From an uncultured Erwinia sp. (GTDB lineage Bacteria; Pseudomonadota; Gammaproteobacteria; Enterobacterales; Enterobacteriaceae): a DNA stretch of 19,679 nucleotides. The notes beneath the pieces were generated by a model that did no database searches, was not told the DNA's origin, and worked only from the letters and a program-made list of their open reading frames with translations. Location of the stretch: the NCBI GenBank assembly GCA_946221915.1, contig CAMIKG010000077.1, positions 1 through 19,679 on the forward strand, written 5' to 3'. Of this stretch, positions 1 to 6,534 are shown piece by piece (the first letter of the stretch is position 1; each line of letters starts with the position of its first letter). The position numbers and the translations under genes are program-made.

Positions 1-197
1 ACCTCAGCGCTGCGGATTGCCCTTACGCAGCAGAGGCTGCGCCCCCTTTAACCTTTGCTGCCCGCTGTTTTAAAAGACGCCAGTTTTCTGATAACCCCAT
101 ACCTGCTGTTAAAAACCACACGGCACTCACACAGCGGACGGACTGTTTCTGCGGTCTGGCGTATCCGCAGCGCTGAGCGCAGGGAGGAAGCCAGGAT

Positions 198-218
198 GCG
201 CCCGCAGGACGCGGGCGC
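198..218. repeat. Hairpin with AGGAC loop, intergenic repeat family
   Basis: Perfect 8-bp stem GCGCCCGC/GCGGGCGC with the five-base loop AGGAC at 206-210. The preceding bases from about 176 (CGCAGGGAGGAAGCCAGGAT) resemble the repeat at 19559-19585 near the other end of the window, so this appears to be one copy of a dispersed structured element. Confidence 0.65.
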
Positions 219-220
219 AA

Positions 221-253
221 GGCGATACGGGACAGGGACGTCCCGTTATCGCC
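221..253. repeat. Long hairpin with AGGGAC loop
   Basis: Left arm GGCGATACGGGAC (221-233) pairs with 240-253 apart from one bulged T at 246, giving a 13-bp stem closed by the loop AGGGAC (234-239). It starts two bases after the 198-218 hairpin, so the two form a tandem structure. No T tract follows, which argues against a simple terminator. Confidence 0.6.
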
Positions 254-343
254 GGTCCGTCAGGCTGACGAGTGAAGTGAAGGCACCGCGCGCAGCGTGG
301 CGCGAGGACCAGCCAGAGCGGAGAAACAGTCCGGCAGCGCGGG

Positions 344-363
344 CACAGCACAGCACAGCACAG
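344..363. repeat. CACAG pentanucleotide, four copies
   Basis: Four perfect head-to-tail copies of CACAG. It is a short tandem repeat in non-coding DNA and could vary in copy number by slippage. No gene is seen that it could phase-vary. Confidence 0.85.
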
Positions 364-458
364 TAAAATGCTTAACTGACAAGCATTACGCCACAGGGCA
401 GGCTTTTGCAACCGCAGAGCAAACTGCTATTACTCCGCGCGGCAACGATCGGCAGGCA

Positions 459-1244
459 TCAGATCACTTCATACTCATCAGCGCCATCCGGCCACGGCGT
501 CAGCAGGTCAAACCCGCTGTCCGTCACCGCCACAGTATGTTCCCACTGCGCAGAGAGCGAGCGATCTTTGGTGACCACCGTCCAGCCATCGCCCAGCACG
601 CTGGTCGCCGCTTTGCCTGCGTTGATCATTGGCTCGATAGTAAAGATCATCCCCTTCTCCAGCATCATCCCGGTACCAGGCGTGCCGTAGTGCAGGATCT
701 GCGGATCGTCATGATAGATGCGGCCGATACCGTGGCCGCAATACTCACGTACCACCGAGAAGCCGGCGCCTTCCGCCACCTGCTGGATTGCTGCGCCAAT
801 ATCACCAAGCGTGGCGCCAGGACGCACGGTACGGATACCCGCCGCCATCGAGTGCCAGGTGACATCCACCAGCCGCTTCGCGCGGATAGAGGGCTCGCCG
901 ACGAAATACATGCGGCTGGTATCGCCATACCAGCCATCCTTAATAATCGCGACATCAATGTTGACGATATCGCCCTCTTTCAGCTTCTTATCCGCCGGAA
1001 TACCGTGGCACACCACATGATTAACCGAAGTGCAGACGGTGCGGGTATAACCGTGATAGCCGATATTCGCCGGGATCACCTTTAGCTCATTGACAATAAA
1101 GTCGTGGCACAGGCGGTCGATTTCATCAGTGGTGATGCCCGGGCGCACCCAGGGCTTAATCATTTCCAGCACTTTTGCCGCGTCATGTCCCGCCGCACGC
1201 GCCAGTTCGATCTCTTCCGCACTGTGAATTTTGGTATTACGCAT
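459..1244 (-). CDS. map: Type I methionine aminopeptidase, paralogue paired with a ParD-like gene
   Basis: Removes the initiator methionine from nascent proteins in the cytoplasm; a dinuclear metallopeptidase of the pita-bread fold. At 261 residues it matches the E. coli enzyme in length. All five metal ligands are present at the E. coli positions: D97, D108, H171, E204 and E235. The two accessory histidines correspond to H80 and H178. The start is set by AAGGAG about 12 bases upstream, inside the preceding gene, whose TGA overlaps this ATG by one base (TGATG); translation is therefore probably coupled. The housekeeping map gene of enterobacteria lies by rpsB, which is absent here, so this is probably an additional copy. 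The family call is very secure. What the extra copy is for is unknown; the ParD-like partner suggests dosage-controlled expression. Confidence 0.95.
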   Translation of the reverse strand: MRNTKIHSAEEIELARAAGHDAAKVLEMIKPWVRPGITTDEIDRLCHDFIVNELKVIPANIGYHGYTRTVCTSVNHVVCHGIPADKKLKEGDIVNIDVAIIKDGWYGDTSRMYFVGEPSIRAKRLVDVTWHSMAAGIRTVRPGATLGDIGAAIQQVAEGAGFSVVREYCGHGIGRIYHDDPQILHYGTPGTGMMLEKGMIFTIEPMINAGKAATSVLGDGWTVVTKDRSLSAQWEHTVAVTDSGFDLLTPWPDGADEYEVI

Positions 1245-1492
1245 CAGGCTTGTTGCTCCTTTTCTGCCGACAAGGTTTTGTCGCGCACCAGTTGACTGAT
1301 ATCGCTATCTCCCTCCAGCTCAGCCAGCACCAGCTTTCTGATCAGTTCCTGATAGGTCAGATGCGGATAGAGTTCCGTCAGCATCCCCACTTTCAGCCAG
1401 TGTTCGGCCTGGGCATTGATCGAGCGGCTGAGCGCATTGCTCGCCACGCGCAGGTTTTCATGCATCAGGTCGGAAATTTTCACGATTCCCAT
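1244..1492 (-). CDS. ParD-like ribbon-helix-helix family protein
   Basis: A small 82-residue protein that I match to the ParD-like family found beside extra map genes in other enterobacteria (from memory, not searched). The N-terminal stretch MGIVKISDLMHENLRVAS looks like the beta strand and first helix of a ribbon-helix-helix DNA-binding fold, followed by a helical, charged C-terminus. The start follows GAGATCGCT, a weak ribosome-binding site. Its stop overlaps the map start by one base. A promoter (1516-1544) and a perfect dyad (1504-1533) lie just upstream, so autoregulation as in antitoxin operons is plausible. No ParE-type toxin gene is adjacent; map occupies the place a toxin would take. 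DNA binding is inferred. Confidence 0.8.
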   Translation of the reverse strand: MGIVKISDLMHENLRVASNALSRSINAQAEHWLKVGMLTELYPHLTYQELIRKLVLAELEGDSDISQLVRDKTLSAEKEQQA

Positions 1493-1503
1493 AGCGATCT
1501 CAT

Positions 1504-1533
1504 TTATATACGAAACATATATGAAGTATATAA
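1504..1533. promoter_or_regulatory. Dyad operator candidate before the ParD-like gene
   Basis: Perfect 8-bp inverted repeat TTATATAC (1504-1511) and GTATATAA (1526-1533), separated by 14 bases that contain the palindrome CATATATG (1516-1523). It covers the predicted -10 box and part of the spacer, the usual place for an antitoxin-type autorepressor. Binding by the ParD-like protein is inferred. Confidence 0.5.
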
Positions 1534-1544
1534 TATCATGTCAG
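1516..1544 (-). promoter_or_regulatory. Predicted promoter of ParD-like/map pair
   Basis: On the minus strand, -35 CTGACA (1544-1539, five of six to consensus), a 17-base spacer, and -10 TATATG (1521-1516, four of six). The -35 box overlaps the end of the DUF2938 gene, so the pair can be transcribed independently of it. Transcription would begin near 1509, about 17 bases before the start codon. Confidence 0.5.
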
Positions 1545-2060
1545 GCGAAATTCGCCAGCGTGCAGCGCAGCAAACGACCAGCTCACGATCTGCGCCGCCA
1601 GATACAGTCCGGCGCCAAATATCAGATGCGCCAGCAGACTCAGCGCCCGCGCCTTCGTCGGCCGTGGGGTTTTCGACGCGGCAATACCAAAACCCAGCGC
1701 AGGCTGCATAATCAGAAACGGCGCGGCGATGCTGCACAAGCCCGTTAACAGCGCGATCCCCGGCGAGGGATTGGTTAACCATGCCCTTCCCGCCATCAGT
1801 GCCGGCAGATAAGCCAGCCCAATGCCGATCAGGTAATGCAGCATCCAGCCTGTAACTGTTTCCCCTTTCATCGCCGCGCTCGCCGTGATCGGCCGATGAA
1901 CAATAATGCCGCGCGGCATCCACAGCACCCAGCGCCCGACCAATGCATAATTAAGTGAAGGGATGCCCAGCGCTTTTTTCTGCAGCAGCGCCCAGCCGTC
2001 CATACACAGCGTTGCGCCACAGCCTGTCAGCCAAATCCATATATGCGTTTCCAGTGTCAT
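1536..2060 (-). CDS. DUF2938 family membrane protein
   Basis: A 174-residue inner-membrane protein that I assign to DUF2938 from its overall pattern: an N-terminal GATLCMDGWALLQ helix, NYALVGRW, a central GWMLHYLIGIGLAY helix, and MQPALGFGIAASKTPRP towards the C-terminus. About four hydrophobic segments are visible. An upstream in-frame ATG at 2102 exists, but the start at 2060 has AGGAG seven to eight bases before it and begins at the first helix, so I chose it. Function is unknown. The promoter arrangement (2101-2131) suggests activation by the divergent MerR-family protein. The ParD-like gene follows 43 bases downstream, so partial read-through is possible. Confidence 0.8.
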   Translation of the reverse strand: MTLETHIWIWLTGCGATLCMDGWALLQKKALGIPSLNYALVGRWVLWMPRGIIVHRPITASAAMKGETVTGWMLHYLIGIGLAYLPALMAGRAWLTNPSPGIALLTGLCSIAAPFLIMQPALGFGIAASKTPRPTKARALSLLAHLIFGAGLYLAAQIVSWSFAALHAGEFRLT

Positions 2061-2100
2061 CGGCGTGCTCCTGTGGTGAGTCAATGTTAAGCTGGCGCGC

Positions 2101-2131
2101 ATTGTGCAACTTAAAGTCAGGTTTAAGTCAA
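2101..2131 (-). promoter_or_regulatory. MerR-type promoter of the DUF2938 gene
   Basis: On the minus strand: -35 TTGACT (2131-2126), a 19-base spacer, then CACAAT (2106-2101) as a poor -10. A spacer of 19 rather than 17 bases, with a dyad inside it, is the hallmark of promoters twisted open by MerR-family activators. It faces the DUF2938 gene (start 2060) with a leader of roughly 35 bases. Confidence 0.6.
2109..2128. promoter_or_regulatory. MerR-family operator dyad
   Basis: Perfect 7-bp arms ACTTAAA (2109-2115) and TTTAAGT (2122-2128) around a six-base centre. The dyad fills the 19-bp spacer of the divergent promoter and ends five bases before the regulator's own ATG at 2134, so the same binding event could also limit the regulator's expression. 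Confidence 0.65.
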
Positions 2132-2133
2132 CG

Positions 2134-2592
2134 ATGAAAGAACTGGATATCGGCGAGGTCGCGAGGATCAGCGGTGTGGCGCCATCAACTCTGCGTTTTT
2201 ACGAGAAAAAAGGGCTGATTCGTCCTGTGGGACGTTATGGTTTAAGAAGGCAGTATCGTGAAAATGTCCTGACTACCCTGGCAGTGATTGCGCTCGGTCG
2301 AACCGCGGGATTCTCGCTGGATGATATCGCCGCGATGCTCGATACCGGTGGTAAAGTGCAGATCAACCGGCAGCTGATGCTTAACAAGGCGGACGAGATC
2401 GATAATACCATTCGCCAGCTGGAGAAAGTGCGCGAGGGCCTGAAGCATGTCGCCCACTGCCCCGCGCCAGATCATCTGCAGTGCCCTGAGTTTATCCGTA
2501 TTCTGCACGCCACACGCAGTACCGAGGCCGGAGCAGAGGCTAGCTTCCCTCCGTCAGACAACCACTCAGCCGCTGACGACGCGCCACGGTGA
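2134..2592 (+). CDS. MerR-family transcriptional regulator with C-x7-C loop
   Basis: A 152-residue DNA-binding regulator. The winged HTH spans about residues 4-70 (DIGEVARISGVAPSTLRFYE is the classic MerR start), followed by a long dimerisation helix (about 80-105) and a loop with C109 and C117. That C-x7-C spacing equals the metal-binding loop of CueR (C112/C120), but the position aligning with CueR Ser77 is Lys here, so the ligand is uncertain. The ATG at 2134 is preferred over a GTG at 2104 because MKELDIGEVA is where MerR proteins begin; no strong ribosome-binding site is seen. It is divergent from the DUF2938 gene and its last 53 bases overlap the 3' end of the convergent MFS gene. Confidence 0.87.
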   Translation: MKELDIGEVARISGVAPSTLRFYEKKGLIRPVGRYGLRRQYRENVLTTLAVIALGRTAGFSLDDIAAMLDTGGKVQINRQLMLNKADEIDNTIRQLEKVREGLKHVAHCPAPDHLQCPEFIRILHATRSTEAGAEASFPPSDNHSAADDAPR

Positions 2593-3964
2593 TCGCCGCC
2601 AGCAGCAACATCATCACCACTTCCAGCGCCAGCACGCCGATCATCGCCTGCGGATAGCCCTGTTCGCCGCCCTGCAGCAGGTGCAAAAGCACCGCGCCAA
2701 AAAATGCAGGCCCCAGCCCGAGCGTGGATTGCTGCAAAGTGCTCAAAATCGCACTGCCTGCCCCGGCGTCATCGGGCTGAATGTCACGCATGCCAATACG
2801 GTAAAAGCTGTTCACGATCAGCGCCTGACCATAACCAATCAGCGCCGTCGCCGGGGCGATCGCCAGCGCACCCGCCGAGGTGCCCAGCCCGTAAAGTGTG
2901 GCGATTAATGCCAGCAGCCCTGCCAGCTGAATGGCGATGCCGGTCAGTAAAATACGGCTGCTGCTGTAGCGGGCAATCAGTTTTGGCGCATAACAGGCAG
3001 AGACAAAGTAAGCGATGCCCAGCGCAATAAAGCTGTTACCCGACTGCCACGGCGCCATCGCCATTCCCGCCTGCAGGGTGAGCGCCATACAGAACATAAA
3101 GCCAGACCAGCAGGTGAAGAACAGCACCGCGATCAGCAGGCCGAAGCGGATGCTGCTCAGCTGCAACAGGCGTGGCGGCAGCAGCGAGGGCTGACCGCGT
3201 TGCTGCTGCGTTAACGCCACGCTGCGCATCCAGATCCCCAGCGGGACCACTGCCATCAGCGCTGCCTGTAACGGCCACGGCCAGTGCAGCTGCGGTCCCA
3301 GCGCCAGCGGAAACAGCAGACAACACAGGATCAGCGCCAGTATCGTGGTGCCCAGCCAGTCAATACGCACCGCGACGCTGCTGCGCGTTTCCGGCAGATA
3401 GCGCTGGCTGACCAGCAGTACCAGCAGACAGATCGGCACATTGATAAAAAAGGCGTTGCGCCAGCCGAGACCGGCGATATCCGCCGACACCAGCCAGCCG
3501 CCGCCCATCTGGCCGATAATAAAGGCGATACCGCCGATTCCGCCATACAGGCTAATCGCGCGCGCATGGGCGCTGTCTTTGAGTGTGACATGCAGTGTGG
3601 CAAGGATCTGCGGCACAATCAGCGCCGCCCCCATCCCCTGCAACGTACGCGCCGCCAGCAGTTGTTCTACCGACCCGGCGATACCGCACAGCAATGAGGC
3701 AAAACCAAACAGCGCCACGCCCCATAGCAGGATGCGCCGCCGTCCGAGGTTATCGCCCAGCTTACTCCCCAGCGCCAGGCATACCGCAAACGCCACGCCG
3801 TACAGCGCCACAATCAGCTCCAGCTCAGTGTGGCTGGCGCCGAGTGAATGGGTTAACGCATCCAGCGCCACATTGGTGATTGAGGTATCAATCAGCGGCA
3901 GCATTTGCGCGGTTAACAGCAACACCAGACCGGCGTTGCCGAGTGAAACAGGATGATTATTCAT
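2540..3964 (-). CDS. DHA2-type MFS multidrug efflux transporter
   Basis: A 474-residue inner-membrane, proton-coupled exporter of the 14-helix EmrB/QacA (DHA2) group. Visible signatures are the first-helix motif LPLIDTSITNVALDAL (about 22-37) with the acidic residue typical of DHA2 pumps, and motif A GSKLGDNLGRRR (66-77). I chose the ATG at 3964 because GGAG lies six bases upstream; an in-frame ATG at 3976 lacks this. No membrane-fusion partner (EmrA type) is adjacent, so it likely acts alone. It is divergent from an XRE/MmyB-type regulator gene with a dyad between them, the usual arrangement for a repressor-controlled pump. Substrate unknown. Confidence 0.9.
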   Translation of the reverse strand: MNNHPVSLGNAGLVLLLTAQMLPLIDTSITNVALDALTHSLGASHTELELIVALYGVAFAVCLALGSKLGDNLGRRRILLWGVALFGFASLLCGIAGSVEQLLAARTLQGMGAALIVPQILATLHVTLKDSAHARAISLYGGIGGIAFIIGQMGGGWLVSADIAGLGWRNAFFINVPICLLVLLVSQRYLPETRSSVAVRIDWLGTTILALILCCLLFPLALGPQLHWPWPLQAALMAVVPLGIWMRSVALTQQQRGQPSLLPPRLLQLSSIRFGLLIAVLFFTCWSGFMFCMALTLQAGMAMAPWQSGNSFIALGIAYFVSACYAPKLIARYSSSRILLTGIAIQLAGLLALIATLYGLGTSAGALAIAPATALIGYGQALIVNSFYRIGMRDIQPDDAGAGSAILSTLQQSTLGLGPAFFGAVLLHLLQGGEQGYPQAMIGVLALEVVMMLLLAAITVARRQRLSGCLTEGS

Positions 3965-4022
3965 CAATAACTCCATTGCATCATTCAGCAGGTCGACGTA
4001 GCATTCCAGAACAATTAAACGG

Positions 4023-4048
4023 GTACCAGTTCCTGCTTATACTGGTAC
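4023..4048. promoter_or_regulatory. Operator dyad between MFS pump and regulator
   Basis: Perfect 8-bp inverted repeat GTACCAGT (4023-4030) and ACTGGTAC (4041-4048), with a ten-base centre. A TATACT hexamer (4038-4043) that could be the -10 box of the rightward regulator gene lies inside it. It is the only clear symmetrical element in the 109-base divergent gap and is the likely binding site of the adjacent regulator. Confidence 0.6.
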
Positions 4049-4073
4049 TGGCACTACTATTCTGGAGTCAGCC

Positions 4074-4946
4074 ATGAGTCTTTTCCCGCTGCAGGAGACG
4101 CGCCCCTCCTCGCTCGACGACAGCCGCAGGATGCTGGCGGCGTTTTTGCGCACGCGGCGCGAAAGCCTCGATCCACAACGTCTGGGGCTGCCGCGCAGTG
4201 GTCGCCGTCGCACGCCAGGTTTGCGGCGTGAAGAGGTGGCGCTGCTGGCGGATGTGGGTGTGACCTGGTACACCTGGCTCGAACAGGGACGCGATGTGAA
4301 CCCTTCTGCAGCGGTAATGGCCGCTATCGCCACCGCGCTGCAGTGCACGCCCACCGAGACACGCCATCTGTTTGTGCTGGCGGGACTGCCGCCAGCGGAA
4401 GCGCCTGCCGCCGCGATTTGCGAGGGGCTGAGTGCGGCGTCGCGCCGTTTGCTCGACGCGCTGCTGCCGCACCCCGCCAGCATGCAGAAGCCCAATTTCG
4501 ATATCATTGGCTATAACCAGAGCTTTTGTCGTCTGACCGGCGTCGACCTGGATCAGGTGCCGCCGGAGGAACGTAACTGTATTTATCAGTTCCTGACCAA
4601 TCAGCAGTGGCGCGCAAGCCTGGGTAACCGTGACTGTATCCTGCCGACTTTCGTCGCCTATTTTCGTGCCGGCATGGCCGAACATCGCGGCGACCCGCGC
4701 TGGGAAGAACTGCTGGAGCGCTTTTTTGCCGCCTCAGATGAATTCAGGCTGCAGTGGCAGCAGCGTCATGAAGTGCGCGGTATTGAGAACCAGATCAAAC
4801 AGTTCGTTCATCCGCAGCTGGGCGCTTTCAATATGCAGCAGGTGAACTGGTTCTCTGCGCCGCGTGATGGCGTGCGTTTGCTGGTGTATTTGCCAGTAGA
4901 TGAGGCAGGCGAACAGGTGCTGGCGCATTTTGCCCACGGGAAATAA
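4074..4946 (+). CDS. XRE-family regulator with MmyB-like ligand-binding domain
   Basis: A 290-residue cytoplasmic transcription regulator. The N-terminal helix-turn-helix (about residues 19-105) contains RRTPGLRREEVALLADVGVT and WYTWLEQGRDVNPS, typical of this HTH subfamily. Residues about 118-285 match the MmyB-like ligand-binding domain pattern, with NFDIIGYNQSF early and HPQLGAFNMQQVNWF near the end; that domain is thought to bind a small hydrophobic ligand. The start has GGAG eight bases upstream. It is divergent from the DHA2 pump gene, so it probably represses or activates that pump through the 4023-4048 dyad. The ligand is not predictable from sequence. Confidence 0.9.
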   Translation: MSLFPLQETRPSSLDDSRRMLAAFLRTRRESLDPQRLGLPRSGRRRTPGLRREEVALLADVGVTWYTWLEQGRDVNPSAAVMAAIATALQCTPTETRHLFVLAGLPPAEAPAAAICEGLSAASRRLLDALLPHPASMQKPNFDIIGYNQSFCRLTGVDLDQVPPEERNCIYQFLTNQQWRASLGNRDCILPTFVAYFRAGMAEHRGDPRWEELLERFFAASDEFRLQWQQRHEVRGIENQIKQFVHPQLGAFNMQQVNWFSAPRDGVRLLVYLPVDEAGEQVLAHFAHGK

Positions 4947-5335
4947 CGCGGGGGTGATGTGCGCCTTTCACTGCCTTTACGGCCGGAACATGCGCCATTC
5001 ACCCCACAAAACAGGGACTTGCCTCACTCGCTCAGTATGTTAGGGTATAAACAGTTCACAATTTGATAACCAGGAAGAATAACGGCGCGTCTCACCCCAT
5101 CACGCTGAGACTGTGATAAGCCATACCGTACCGCATGACGACAAGAAATTATCAGCCGTTCCCGCAACTCCCCGCCATCCCTGCATTCAGGGAGATCACA
5201 CTGTTCACCTCAGCCGTTTATCGCCGGCTCTGCACAGTGTTTCGCTTCCCTGCCGCATCTCTTTCCCCCGTGCATCACTGCGGGAATACTCCTGCCATTT
5301 CTGGCTTAACCTGTAATAACAATAAGGTTTGTATT
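4947..5335. other. Gene-free region before proX
   Basis: No supported gene. It holds an imperfect long dyad just after the regulator gene (GGGGTGA 4951-4957 with TCACCCC 4999-5005), which may act as a weak terminator. An AT-rich stretch follows (5036-5082, with TATAAA at 5046-5051) that could hold the proX promoter, though no -35 box at proper spacing is convincing. The proX frame is open back to 5135 but lacks a ribosome-binding site there. Confidence 0.6.
5089..5111. promoter_or_regulatory. Hairpin or dyad in the proX leader
   Basis: Perfect 6-bp arms GTCTCA (5089-5094) and TGAGAC (5106-5111) with an 11-base centre, downstream of the AT-rich candidate promoter. It could be an operator or an RNA hairpin in the long (over 200 base) proX leader. 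Role unknown. Confidence 0.3.
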
Positions 5336-6334
5336 ATGCGCAACACCAGAATGACCGCTCTTGCCCTTGCCACACTCTTCACCCCTCCCGCGCTGTTCGC
5401 CGCCGATTTACCCGGCAAAGGCGTCACCGTTTATCCGCTGCAAAGCACCCTGCCGGAAGAGTCGTTTCAGACTGAACTGGTTAACCGGGCGCTGGTAAAA
5501 CTGGGCTATGACGTCCAGCCAACCAAAGAGGTGGAATACAACGTCGCCTATACCGCCATTGCCGCTGGCGATGCCACTTATATGGCGGTGAACTGGGAGC
5601 CGCTGCAAACGGATATGTATAACGCCGCAGGCGGTGACAGGAAATTCTATCGTGAAGGCAACTATATCAGCGGCGCAGCACAGGGTTACCTGATTGATAA
5701 AAAGACCGCCGATAAATATCACATCACCGATATTTCGCAGCTGAAAGACCCGAAACTGGCGCAGCTGTTCGATGCGGATGGCGATGGCAAAGCGGACCTG
5801 GCGGGCTGTAATCCTGGCTGGGTGTGCGGCGCAGTGATTGATACGCAAATCAACGCCTACGGCCTGAGCAACACCGTGACGCAGAACAGCGGCAACTATT
5901 CCGCCATTATTGCCGACACGCTGAGCCGATATAAAGCCGGTCAGCCAGTGCTCTATTTTACCTGGACGCCGTATTGGGTCAGCGATGTGCTCAAGCCGGG
6001 TAAAGATGTGGTGTGGCTGACGGTGCCGTTCTCGGCGAATCCGGGATCGCAGAAGGATGTCGATACCGCTCTGCCGAATGGCAAAAACTACGGCTTCAAA
6101 GCCAACAATGAACGGGTGGTCGCCAATAAGCAGTGGGCTGCGCAAAACCCTGCCGCCGCGAAGCTGTTTTCCATTGTGAAACTGCCGCTGGCGGATGTGA
6201 ATGCGCAGAATCAGCGTATGCATGCCGGTGAATCTTCCGCTGAGGACATTCAGCGGCATGTGGATGGCTGGATTAAAGCGCATCAGGCCACCTTCGATGA
6301 CTGGGTGAAACAGGCAGCAGCAGCGGCGAAATAG
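5336..6334 (+). CDS. proX: Glycine betaine/proline ABC transporter substrate-binding protein
   Basis: A 332-residue periplasmic binding protein that captures glycine betaine and proline betaine for the ProVW importer. Residues 1-22 form a signal peptide ending LFA, with the mature protein starting ADLPGKG as in E. coli ProX. The three tryptophans of the betaine-binding cage sit at mature positions 65, 140 and 188, and C136/C142 can form the family disulfide, exactly as in E. coli. The ATG at 5336 follows AAGG at good spacing and starts the signal peptide; the longer frame is rejected. No proV or proW is present, so it must work with permease components encoded elsewhere. A strong terminator follows at 6430-6458. 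Confidence 0.94.
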   Translation: MRNTRMTALALATLFTPPALFAADLPGKGVTVYPLQSTLPEESFQTELVNRALVKLGYDVQPTKEVEYNVAYTAIAAGDATYMAVNWEPLQTDMYNAAGGDRKFYREGNYISGAAQGYLIDKKTADKYHITDISQLKDPKLAQLFDADGDGKADLAGCNPGWVCGAVIDTQINAYGLSNTVTQNSGNYSAIIADTLSRYKAGQPVLYFTWTPYWVSDVLKPGKDVVWLTVPFSANPGSQKDVDTALPNGKNYGFKANNERVVANKQWAAQNPAAAKLFSIVKLPLADVNAQNQRMHAGESSAEDIQRHVDGWIKAHQATFDDWVKQAAAAAK

Positions 6335-6429
6335 CGTTCGCTGTTATCGGGCTGGCGCGCAACCGCACTCAGCGTCACGCCCGGGAGGGATTTCCAGTGG
6401 GCAATCCTGCCCGCTGCGTAGATAATGTA

Positions 6430-6458
6430 CGGGCTGCCTGGCAGCCCGTTTTGCTTTT
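6430..6458 (+). terminator. Rho-independent terminator after proX
   Basis: The stem CGGGCTGCC/GGCAGCCCG (6430-6448) forms a tight GC-rich hairpin, followed by TTTTGCTTTT (6449-6458). It lies about 95 bases past the proX stop and before the MmcQ/YjbR gene, so that gene is probably a separate transcription unit. A weaker hairpin (GTGGGCA/TGCCCGC) lies just upstream. Confidence 0.85.
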
Positions 6459-6534
6459 CGCCGCCAGCATACAACCGCAGCCGGGTCAGCGGCGGCGGTT
6501 ATCGTGAACCCGGAAAACACCATAAGGATGCCCC

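Larger units (their letters stand above)
1..458. other. Gene-free region with structured repeats
   Basis: I see no credible gene here. The open frames are short, lack family resemblance and ribosome-binding sites, and some are antisense to the neighbouring map gene. The stretch holds a small hairpin (CGCAGC/GCTGCG, 26-41), a repeat-family segment from about 173 with two strong hairpins (listed separately), and a four-copy pentanucleotide. I see no clear terminator for the leftward map gene that ends at 459. Confidence 0.7.

Noticed and set aside
344..363. Phase-variation repeat
   Set aside because: The CACAG repeats are not inside or just upstream of any gene I can support.
297..1085. Long rightward open frame of 262 codons
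   Set aside because: It is antisense to map, and its residues (rich in His, Arg and Ile) are those expected from a shadow frame; no family resemblance.
1244..1492. Classical parDE toxin-antitoxin locus
   Set aside because: No ParE-like toxin frame is found on either side; the coupled gene is an intact methionine aminopeptidase.
2062..2102. Upstream start for the DUF2938 protein at 2102
   Set aside because: The start at 2060 has a good AGGAG, and the extra 14 residues would begin inside the MerR-type promoter.
5135..5335. N-terminal extension of proX from an ATG at 5135
   Set aside because: No ribosome-binding site at 5135, the added 67 residues are low-likelihood coding, and the ATG at 5336 starts a proper signal peptide with good spacing to AAGG.
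5408..6283. Leftward open frame of 291 codons
   Set aside because: Antisense shadow of proX, a common effect of GC-rich codon use.
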